The position numbers and the translations under genes were made by a program. Source: Cordylochernes scorpioides (Eukaryota > Arthropoda > Arachnida > Pseudoscorpiones > Chernetidae). Taken from it: a DNA stretch of 64,000 bases. The DNA is taken from the NCBI GenBank assembly GCA_030710605.1, contig CP092881.1, positions 71,966,445-72,030,444 on the forward strand, given 5' to 3'. Positions 52,960 to 61,239 of the stretch are shown here, one piece after another (the stretch's first letter is position 1; each line of letters begins with the position of its first letter). Under the pieces are notes generated by a model that ran no database searches, had not been told where the DNA came from, and was given only the letters and a program-made list of their open reading frames with translations.

Positions 52960-53107
52960 CACTCTCTGGTGGGATTGGACTTTTGCAAGAATCGGGGGTC
53001 ATTAGAGAATTTTTTTTATCAGAAAAAAAGTTGCCAATACGCGGGATTCGATCTCGGTTCGTAGAGGTCGAAAACCAACAGTTTAGATCATCCTTCCACC
53101 GATCACC
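52960..53107 (-). mobile_element. tRNA-derived SINE, copy 2
   Basis: Shares GTCGGTGGAAGGATG-like A box, TTTTCG, a B-box-like CGGGATTCGATC region (seen on the plus strand) and TTTTGCAAGAATCGGGGGTC with the copy at 49740-49912. A 3' piece (TTGCACTCGCTG) is also at 53728 and 60797. Confidence 0.65.
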
Positions 53108-53448
53108 TATGTAAAAAAGTGCCTCGCAAGAGAAAGATTACCGCTATATCCCCTGGGAGCTCCCTACTACGTTTGAAAGTATAAAACATGGTACTTCTCG
53201 TCTATGTTCCTCTGGCTTCTCTCATCGTGCATTTCTTGTCTTCTTTTGGATATGTACATAGGAATATATTAATGATATAATCCTCTCTGTGTAATTCCGA
53301 GCTGAGTTTGTGTGGCGCAACGGTTGTTTTTTTTTTTATCAACCAGGTGCAATATTGAAATATTTGTGCCTAATACAGAGGAAACAAACAAATTAGTTGT
53401 TAAAAAAATAGCAAAAATGTGATATTGTACTGGTATAAGGTGCATAAA
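53108..53448. other. Intronic sequence, nothing recognised
   Basis: No exon-like or repeat feature that I can support. Confidence 0.4.
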
Positions 53449-53704
53449 TTAAGAAAAAGGCATCTCCTTATCGTGCAACTGAAAGTTGCTGATGGCTTGC
53501 GCCATCTATCGGAATAAATACCAAGTTGAGGTATAGCTTACACCACGCTGATGAGGGCCAACAGCCCGAAACGCGTCCGTGGTTAGCTTTTCTTGATTTC
53601 TGGAATAATTAAAAATCAACGAGAATAGTTTATATTTATTCCGATAGATGGCGCAAGCCATCAGCAACTTTCAGTTGCACGAGAAGGAGATGCCTTTTTC
53701 TTAA
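53449..53704. mobile_element. Foldback element carrying one hammerhead ribozyme
   Basis: TTAAGAAAAAGGCATCTCC and its inverted copy at 53687-53704 bound arms of about 70 bp (GCAACTGAAAGTTGCTGATG, TGGCGCAAGCCATC). A perfect hammerhead lies between them on the plus strand. A related damaged element is at 60840-61060. Confidence 0.88.
53542..53583 (+). ncRNA. Hammerhead ribozyme, canonical core
   Basis: Stem I is ACCACG (53542-53547) with CGTGGT (53578-53583), six perfect pairs. CUGAUGA is at 53548-53554. Stem II is GGGC (53555-53558) with GCCC (53564-53567). GAAAC is at 53568-53572, then GC, then the cleavage triplet GUC at 53575-53577. Every invariant base is present. The two-pair stem III is that of the minimal hammerheads known from Penelope-like elements and animal retrozymes. 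Self-cleavage, perhaps as a dimer, is expected after C53577. Confidence 0.92.
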
Positions 53705-54061
53705 ATTAGTTGTTGTTTGGTTACTTGCACTCGCTGCTGGGGTTGGAGTTTTACAAGAATCGGGGGGGCCATTGGAGCACCTAACGTTATATAACCCAAT
53801 ATACCCAATGTTTTCCACGAGAAACCATTCGAGTTACAATCCGCAGTAAAAATTCAGTTTTACTCTGTAAGCTCTGTGTATGTGAACTTCCTGTAATGTT
53901 AAACAGCTTCTAGTAAAGCTAAACATTTCATTAACTAACACTAATTGGCGAGATGTGCCAATTATTATCATTAAGCATCATTAAACTCATTAAAAAAAGG
54001 AAATTGGTTTGAAATAAACTCATCACTTTCTTTATTGCAAAGTTGAAAAAATGACTATATA
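53705..54061. other. Intronic sequence with a SINE scrap
   Basis: TTGCACTCGCTGCTGGGGTT and ACAAGAATCGGGG (53728-53768) match the SINEs. The rest shows nothing. Confidence 0.45.
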
Positions 54062-55010
54062 CAGTGTACTCCGCTTATAACAAAGTCGGTTATAGCGAAA
54101 TTCCGCATATAGCGAATGAAATTGTCTGCACGAAAGAAAAGAAGGGCTTAAACCATTAAAAGAACTCTGGATATTGCGAAGTCGGATATAAAGAATTTTC
54201 GCTTATAACGAAGTTATTTGCATGTATAAATTTTTATTTTATCCGTTTATAACGAAGTTTTCTCATTTACCATTATAATTGACTAATATATTATGCATAA
54301 TATATATCAATCAATCTTAAGCAAGCTGTGGATATTATATCTGTAGCATGGAATGATGTGCTTCCAGCGACAATTTCCAACTGTTGGCATCATAGTGGAA
54401 TTATTAAGTCCGATGTCAGTTCTCCATTGGATACACCACAGCCTGCAACACAAATGTGGGAGCAACAAAGCCTCTTCGATCGCATGGAAGAAGTTTTAAA
54501 AATACCGTTAGAGATGGATTTCGATTCTTATGCTGACGCTGACAATGACGTCGTTACAAATGCCATGTTATCCGATGTAGAAATTGTCGAGAGCATTCTT
54601 CAAGCAAAAGAAGAAGAAGAAACGGACCAAGTTGATGAAGAAGTAGACCCAATTGTCCACATTCCGCATCCAAAAGAGGTCTTGGAGAGCATTCAAACTC
54701 TGCGATTGTTTCTTCACTGTCAGGATGAGTCCAAGTCTCTTCATAGGCATCTGTCAGACTTGGACAACATCGAAAAGAGTGTTCAGCACTTGTTACTGAC
54801 TTCTAAATGTCAAAAGAAAATCACAAACTACTTCTCCAAAAACACCTGATGAGGTTGTTATTGATCTTTGTGTTGCTCTTTTGAGTTGAATAGTAAATAA
54901 AATTATTGGTACAAAACATTTTTTTTTTCCAACTGCGGATATAACAAACTTCGGATATAACAAAGTGATTGTCATGGATAATGCGACTTCGTTATAAGCG
55001 GAGTACACTG
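54062..55010 (+). mobile_element. Internally deleted pogo/Tigger-type element
   Basis: CAGTGTACTCCGCTTATAAC at both ends (inverted) is flanked by TA (54060-54061 and 55011-55012). Repeated TATAACGAAGT-type subterminal words follow. At 949 bp it is much shorter than a full element, and only the 3' end of the transposase gene remains. Confidence 0.93.
54328..54849 (+). CDS. pogo-type transposase C-terminal fragment, 173 aa
   Basis: It starts inside the conserved end of the DDE domain (DIISVAWNDVLPATISNCWH). The tail is acidic (EEEETDQVDEEVDPIV) and ends KKITNYFSKNT. QKKITNYF fits the PCNA-interacting consensus QxxIxxYF. A PCNA motif at the transposase C-terminus is known in Drosophila pogo. 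The DNA-binding region and the catalytic aspartates are deleted. The frame is open to the natural stop. Because the tail alone survives, the product could at most bind PCNA. Confidence 0.85.
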   Translation: MDIISVAWNDVLPATISNCWHHSGIIKSDVSSPLDTPQPATQMWEQQSLFDRMEEVLKIPLEMDFDSYADADNDVVTNAMLSDVEIVESILQAKEEEETDQVDEEVDPIVHIPHPKEVLESIQTLRLFLHCQDESKSLHRHLSDLDNIEKSVQHLLLTSKCQKKITNYFSKNT

Positions 55011-55069
55011 TATATTCTCCAATAAAAAAACACACTATATTTATTTTGAAAATAGAGCAATCCATAAAT

Positions 55070-55322
55070 AAATCTTTAATTAAAAAGGCATATATTGGAT
55101 CAAAATATCATTCATTTTACCAATATTTCAGTTGGTTGAACGTTAACCTTTTTCAAGGTGTTATAACATGACGTATAGTTGACGTTATGTGGCGCTGAGT
55201 TTGTTGTTGACACACATTAAATATGTTATAACACCTTGATAAAGGTTGGCGTTCAGCCAACTGAAATATTGGTAGAATAAATGATTTTTGATCCAATATA
55301 TGCCTTTTTAATTAAAAATATA
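55070..55322. mobile_element. Foldback repeat with hammerhead-like arms
   Basis: Arms AAAAAGGCATATATTGGATC to CACCTTGATAAAGGTTGGCG are inverted around about 55195. Each contains CTTGATAAAG, a GTTGGC/GCCAAC stem and TGAAATATTGG, a hammerhead-like order with a changed core. Confidence 0.8.
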
Positions 55323-55394
55323 TTTATAATATTACTGGTTATATAATAAAAACTAAAAACTGGGCTCTCTATTCAGGAATATCTATGAATGAAT

Positions 55395-56050
55395 TTGAAA
55401 ATATTTCTACTGACGAAGACAAAATATTTTTGTTGAAACGTTGAGAAAAATAAAACTTTAACTGGCCAAAGTATCTATTTTTTACAGAAATAAAATATTT
55501 CTACTGACGAAGACAAAATATTTTTGTTGAAACGTTGAGAAAAACAAAACTTTAACTGGCCGAAGTATCTATTTTTTACAGAAATAAAATATTTCTACTG
55601 ACGAAGACAAAATATTTTTGTTGAAACGTTGAGAAAAATAAAACTTTAACTGGCCAAAGTGTCTACTTTTTTACAGAAATAAAATATTTCCACTGACGAA
55701 GACAAAATATTTTTGTTAAAACGTTGAGAAAAATAAAACTTTAACTGGCCAAAGTGTCTACTTTTTTACAGAAATAAAATATTTCTACTGACGAAGACAA
55801 AATATTTTTGTTGAAACGTTGAGAAAAATAAAACTTTAACTGGCCAAAGTGTCTATTTTTTTACAGAAATAAAATATTTCTACTGACGAAGACAAAATAT
55901 TTTTGTTGAAACGTTGAGAAAAATAAAACTTTTACTGGCCAAAGTGTCTACTTTTTTACAGATATAAAATATTTCTACTGACGAAGACAAAATATTTTTG
56001 TTAAAACGTTGAGAAAAATAAAACTTTAACTGGCCAAAGTGTGGTTTACA
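55395..56050 (+). repeat. Seven-unit tandem array of a 94-95 bp hammerhead-bearing repeat
   Basis: ACTGACGAAGAC occurs at 55409, 55503, 55597, 55692, 55787, 55882 and 55977. Each unit reads CTGACGA, A, GACAAAA, TAT, TTTTGTT, GAAAC, GTTGAG, then about 50 bases with ACTGGCCAAAGTGTCTA. Units 4 and 7 have AAAAC in place of GAAAC. A single inverted pair of the same unit is at 45430-45606. Confidence 0.95.
55402..55444 (+). ncRNA. Hammerhead-like ribozyme, representative unit of the array
   Basis: Stem I is TTTCT with AGAAA, with one A-G mismatch next to the core. The core is CUGACGA followed by one extra A. Stem II is GACAAAA with TTTTGTT, with G-U at one end. GAAAC is followed directly by GUU, so stem III has no loop and could only form between two copies (ACGU is self-complementary). 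That is consistent with dimer action in a tandem transcript, as known for newt satellite ribozymes. Activity is inferred. Confidence 0.6.
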
Positions 56051-56357
56051 GAAATATGGTTCATCATTGTTGTAAGAGATGACTGATAGAATCTGTTGGT
56101 TAATTTCGATTGAAAAATTGGAGAATTTCGATATAAAATATATTTATTGGCTTTTTATACTTAGCACAACATTATAAAAGTAAAAAATGATTAAATGCAA
56201 AAATATTATATATAAATACAAAAGGTTATTTAAAAATTAAAGTTCATCCTTTGTTATTAATATCAAAACATTCTTCTTCATGGTTTTTATTGATGTTCCT
56301 TTTTTTCATAGACTTTATACCTTCAGAATCAACTCATTAATGCTAATTTCAAACATA
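56051..56357. other. Intronic sequence, nothing recognised
   Basis: AT-rich, no supportable feature. Confidence 0.4.
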
Positions 56358-57662
56358 CAAGGTATGTCCCATAAGTTCCCGGACTGGGTCCATAAAAAAA
56401 AAAGGTAAGATTTTTTAATTTTTTTTTAATTAAAACTTTTCAAAGTAATCCCCCCTTGCTTCAACGCACCAGCGCCATCGTTTCTCCCAATTGTCGAAAC
56501 AGTTTTTATAAGCCTCTTTTGGAATGCTCTTCAATGCTAACGGCGATTTTTCTATTATGTCATCCCTGGTGTCAAAATGTATTCTTTTTAGAACTGCTTT
56601 AAGTTTGGGGAACAGGAAAAAGTCATTTGGTGCGATGTCTGGGAAATAGGGTGGTTGAAGTAGGATTTGTGTCCCGTTTTTCGCCAAAAAGCTAGTCATC
56701 AAGTGCGCTGTGTGAGGGCGAGCATTATCATGGTGTAGGATCCAGCCACCATTAGTCCATTTTTCTGGCCTTTTTTTTTCGAATCGCTTCCCTTAGACGG
56801 CGAAGAATGCCCAAATACATATCCTTGATAACTGTTTGGCCTGCAGGAAGATACTCGTGATGAAAAATGCCCTTTTTATCCAAAAAAGCGACCAGCAACA
56901 CCTTGTTTCTGGATTTCAATAATTTGGATTTTTTGGGTCTAAACTCACCCTGACATCTCCACTCGGCAGATTGATGCTTGGTTTCAAGATCATAGCCATA
57001 GACCCATGTCTCGTAGCCTGTGATTATCTTGTCTTTCCATTCCGGATCCGTTCTTGTCATTTCCAACATGTCCTCACAGGTTGCAAGCCGACACAGTTTT
57101 TGCTCATTAGTGAGGAATCTTGGGATGAATTTTGCAGGAGTCTTTTTGATTTGGTTACGATCCTTCCAATCGTTGTTTTAGAGATGCCTGTGTCTTGCTC
57201 TAGCTCCAGCAAAGTGGTTCGAGGATTTTCTTTTATCAAATCGGTGATTTTTTGCACATTTTCATCAGTCCTTTGAAATTTTTGGGCGTCCTTGACGAAG
57301 ATCATCTTCAATGGAAATTCTGCCAGCTTTAAATCTAGAATGCCATTCAAAAACAATTGTTCTCTTTGGGGAATGCTTTATTAAGCATTTAAAAAGTTTC
57401 GGTTGCTGATATTTGAAGTTTCACACAAAATTCTATGCAAATCCTCTGCTTCAATTTTCGTTCCATCGTAAAATCGCCGCAGCGCTATGTGTAACCTTTA
57501 AATAAATTAGAATAACTTTGGGGCGCGTGCACGTACCGCCTCGATATTGGTACCACCGTGTAGCCAGATATTTTTTCTATAATAAACAGTCAAATTCATT
57601 TACATTTTTCATTTATTTATTTTTTTATGGACCCAGTCCGGGAACTTATGGGACATACCTTG
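56358..57662 (-). mobile_element. mariner element 2, full length
   Basis: The ends CAAGGTATGTCCCATAAGTT (inverted at 57643-57662) are flanked by TA at 56356-56357 and 57663-57664. It is 1305 bp and unrelated at the ends to mariner 1. Confidence 0.95.
56430..57466 (-). pseudogene. mariner transposase, frameshifted, catalytic Asp lost
   Basis: The ATG at 57466 starts MERKLKQRICIEFCVKLQIS, the usual mariner beginning. Frameshifts near 57360, 57065 and 56705-56760 split the protein. The first catalytic aspartate (TGDETW in the family) is Y here (ITGYETWVYGYD). The later D lies in FPDIAPNDFFLF. The length over all parts (about 345 codons) is normal for the family. The gene is dead. Confidence 0.93.
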
Positions 57663-57742
57663 TAAGAAAGGTTTTGATAAAATACACCTGGTGTATATGA
57701 GAATAGTGTGTTTCAGAGATTTTATGTAAGCAAACTACTTAC

Positions 57743-57793
57743 GTTTTCTCGAATATCATTGACCAATTCGTCCCAACCTTTCTTCAGAAATTC
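57743..57793 (-). CDS. Host gene 51-nt exon
   Basis: The acceptor TTTTTGTGACAG is followed by exactly 17 codons, EFLKKGWDELVNDIREN, and then the consensus donor GTAAGTAG. Phase 0 on both sides. It lies 80 bp beyond the right end of mariner 2. Confidence 0.75.
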
Positions 57794-57930
57794 CTGTCAC
57801 AAAAACCAAGTTATCCATTGATATATTTTTCTAAAATAAACTTTTAACTAAATATTACAATGATCAATATACACTTGGAAAATGTGGTTTTATAAATATT
57901 GTCGCGTATATGAGCCTGAAAAACACCTAC

Positions 57931-58051
57931 AACCTCCGCCAAATAGATGACGCTTTCGCTTATTTCCCGTCTGGAACTAGTGTGGGAATTGCAGACTGCT
58001 GTGGTCCTGTTTCCTGGTGCAAATGATTGTAAATATTCGTCGATATTGGCC
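57931..58051 (-). CDS. Host gene exon, about 118 nt
   Basis: The acceptor TTTACATTCCAG leads into ANIDEYLQSFAPGNRTTAVC, NSHTSSRREISESVIYLAE. The donor is either GTTGTA after GAG (57934) or GTAGGT three bases later (57931). Both keep phase 0 with the exon at 57743-57793. It needs two bases from an upstream exon. Confidence 0.65.
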
Positions 58052-59416
58052 CTGGAATGTAAAATGATGTAAATACCAGTTAATTGTTATTCTAGTTATA
58101 TTTAATGTGGTTTAAAGATGACATTAAAGGAGGACATAAGGTCGAAGCTGTCCAACTCTCGCCAACCCGCGCACGGCCAACTGCTCAGCCAAGGGCTTCT
58201 CTGCCGACCACGAAGCAAGATCAATGTCTTGCCCAACTGCCAGAGCTGAAAAGTTCTAGTCCTCCCGCCTTCTTCCTGCCTCCTGACTTCCGCGGACCCA
58301 ATCCGGCCTAACCTGCCTCTTCCCTAACGGAGATCCTGTCCCTAGCCTCTCCAGCCTGGTCATAGTGCTTTGTATGTATTCCGCTTTACGCGGCCATTGG
58401 GGCTCAAAAATCATTTTATTTTGGTTAGCAGCTCTATAAATAAAAATATTTCCATTGAAGGAGGAGTGTTAGGAGTCGTGGTTCTCAGAGGTCTTTGGAT
58501 GGTCTGCAGGGTAGGGCTGCAGAGGAGAGCAACGGGGTAAGTGAACCACGAAGGAGGAAGCGGCGTCGGCGCGAAGACCCGGAGGGTCAAGCGCGCGAAA
58601 ATATATTAAAAAGTGATTCAAACAACTTTACCTATTCTGAATATAGAGCAATCCATGATTCATGGCTCACCTGAAGCGCTCAACCTTCTGTTTGCTTCAA
58701 AACAAAAAAAAAAAACTCATTAAAGATGAACGATTGATCCATCGAAATATTGGATTAATAAAAACTCTTATTAAATCCAAAATAAGCTTTATTTTTAAAA
58801 TAAAAGTTTACTTATGTTAAAATTCCATACATTTTTAAAAATAGAGGGAAAAAATTCACTATACTTTGGTCATTACTCCACAACAGGCCACAAAAGTGAA
58901 CTAGTTAAAAAAAAAAAAATTACAAAATGAAAGGGCGGACATAATTTTTAACCGTTTTGTCGAACGGTCATTATCGTTTGGTCAAGTTCAAAGCCAATAT
59001 CCAAATGCTAGTAGTTTTTATAATGATGATTATAATTGGTGAAACTTGGTGAAAAAACACTAATAACATACCAAATTTATCTTACTTCTCTGAATATTTT
59101 CTATAAATAATGAATATAAAGTATATTTTAGTGTTTCTCTTTTTTAACTCCTTTAACTCTATAGAAAAAAAAACAAAATAAATATTCAGTAACTTCAATT
59201 TCATTAAACACTTTATAACGTGAATTAAAGACGAGAGTTATACTGAAAATATATCACCACGATTGAATTTGAAACAAATCTTAAATTCGAAAAATATCTC
59301 AAATCGGTCTTTTTTTTTTTTTTTTTAGAAGGTCTGGAAGACACTGATCAAATTCCAATGTTCGATGTCACACACAAAGGTTACATAACTCCAAAAAAAA
59401 AAGTAATACTTATGAC
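58052..59416. other. No gene recognised; scrap of a hammerhead-like repeat
   Basis: GC-rich at 58130-58330 (a 68-aa frame ending in a Pro-rich stretch) and AT-rich after 58800. At about 58640-58800 AGAGCAATCCATGATTCATG and GATGAACG...CATCGAAATATTGG resemble the foldback arms at 49211 and 55070. Confidence 0.45.
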
Positions 59417-59493
59417 CCGATGGACATGATTTCACGTCCACTAGAATCTTGTCCCATATCATCTTCCCTACCTATCAGCGTGTGATCATCATT
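59417..59493 (-). CDS. Possible upstream exon of the host gene
   Basis: The minus strand is open for NDDHTLIGREDDMGQDSSGR and EIMSIG, then two bases that would join the next exon in phase. The acceptor (ACACAG) lies in a LINE 3' tail and the donor is a poor GTCATA, so this may be chance. Confidence 0.22.
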
Positions 59494-59498
59494 CTGTG

Positions 59499-59545
59499 TG
59501 TAACCTGGAGCCACGTACAACAGTCGCCAACTGTCCGGTACTTTT
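59499..59545 (-). repeat. LINE 3' end scrap
   Basis: The minus strand GGACAGTTGGCGACTGTTG and GGCTCCAGGTTAC matches the LINE 3' ends at 43198 and 61250. Confidence 0.65.
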
Positions 59546-59559
59546 TGTCTTTTTTTGCT

Positions 59560-60345
59560 TATCCCTAGTACACGTGGTGGTAAAGGCCATGATCTTTTTT
59601 CTTATCTCAACTCAATCATATTAGGGTATCAAGTTGTGACCATTGATGGTGTCTGTTTGACAACCATCATGACTGGGTGAAGTAGAATGCGTCTGCCTTT
59701 GTCATTAAGACTGGGAGCACTACTCAGTGGCAGGCCGACTTAGCTCCAAAAGAAATGGCCGCCTCTGACATGAGGAACAGACGCCATGTACAGCTGCTCC
59801 TAACATGGGAGTACAAACGCTGTTCATCCCATATCCTAGGATCAGGAGCCCTTACAGGGTACTATCAGCCCGGCCAGCTGAACCCAGTTTTTTTTAGCGA
59901 GCTTGTTACTGCTCCCCCTCCTCCTTTTTCATCCGGGCTTGGGACCGGCAAAGGCGGAGTTGAAGGCCATGATAATTATGGTGGGTTGACGACTGCTTTT
60001 ACAGTAAGTGCACCACATGTCTACACAAAGGATAATCAGGAAAGATATGATGTTCGCTATCCTATACCGCAGTGGTAGAGAGAGTCTTCTCAAGGAACTC
60101 TCGCCTGAAGACAAGATAATTCTCTCTAAATTCCTTAACACTGTCGTCGAGCATGTTGGGGACAAGAAATCCAGAATTAGCAAGGGCCTGTCCAAACTCA
60201 AGAGGACTTTAAGCTCCTGATAGGATCCAGATGTCCCTTCGGAGAAGGCTCCGTGTGATGTAAATATTTTTCTTTATTTTAAATCTAATTTTAAAATATC
60301 ATTTGGCTGTTGACTAGGTGTCAATAAACTTGTTTTAATTGTCAA
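59560..60345 (+). mobile_element. Retroposon 3' region with a 48-70 aa ORF end
   Basis: The CCCTAGTACACGTGG and ACAGTAAGTGCACCACATG words match the repeat at 52811. A frame to 60220 ends ESLLKELSPEDKIILSKFLN and SRISKGLSKLKRTLSS. A UTR with CAATAAACTTG follows. I do not recognise the protein. It could be a LINE tail. Confidence 0.45.
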
Positions 60346-60599
60346 ATTGTCACATGTCTACACATGTGAAAATCAGTTCGAATTTTGCATTACAAATGTA
60401 ATAATAAAATACACAAATTGATATTTGCGGAAGAGCGATTGCTCGAAGCATATTATATATTTATAAATGTATGTCTGCTGACCTCAAAGCTTATGTCCAT
60501 AGTTCATCTAAAATACCCATTCCAAGAGTCTACCATCAGTATCACTAAAAAAAAGGAAGATCGAAAATGCAATATAACAGCGGTATGGTATATTAAACT

Positions 60600-60745
60600 G
60601 GCGAACGCTGGGAGGGTTCACCACTGATGAGCCAGGCCCTCCATTAATTTTTCCGTTGCAGTAAGGGCAGTAGAAATTGTTTTATTTTTAAAAAAAGAAT
60701 CATACCCGTCTATAATAGTTTCGAATTTTGATAACAGATGGCGCG
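60600..60745 (+). mobile_element. GACGCG MITE family, right half
   Basis: GCTGGGAGGGTTCACCACTG to CCGTCTATAATAGTTTCG matches the right arm at 40980-41084. The left arm is missing. Confidence 0.75.
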
Positions 60746-60837
60746 CTAATGCATCATAATAAACTTACAAATGTGCCACAGCCCAGTTTGGTTACTTGCA
60801 CTCGCTGGTAGGGTTGGACTATTGTCTATTTAAGAAA

Positions 60838-61060
60838 GGAAAAAAGACATCTCCTTATCGTGCAACTGAAAGTTGTGATGGCTTGCGCCATCTATCGGAA
60901 TAAATATCAACTATTCGTTGATTTTTAATTATTCTAGAATATTTTCCAAATACACATTCATGATTAATCAAGAAAAGCTAACCACACGTATGTGTTACGG
61001 GCTGTTGGCCCTCATCAGCGTAATGCAAGCTGTACCTCAACGACCAAAAAACGGGTCATT
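60838..61060 (-). repeat. Decayed relative of the hammerhead foldback at 53449
   Basis: GACATCTCCTTATCGTGCAA and CTGGCTTGCGCC-type words match 53455-53520. The minus strand has CTGATGA and GGGC/GCCC but GTAAC in place of GAAAC, which should abolish cleavage. Confidence 0.75.
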
Positions 61061-61239
61061 CAGGCATCCTGAAAAATCATGAAACGGGTAGATAAGGCCA
61101 GAATTGTGTGAGAACGCGAAACAATGAGAAAAAATATTACAAATGTGTTGTCTAGTTTTTGTCTATTTGTTGATAACCGACTGATTAGATGTCGCCAGCC
61201 TGTTTTGTTTTTGGGAAAGGATGGTTGGGAGAGAGAGAA

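Noticed and set aside
54568..54750. 60-aa minus-strand frame
   Set aside because: Antisense shadow of the pogo transposase fragment.
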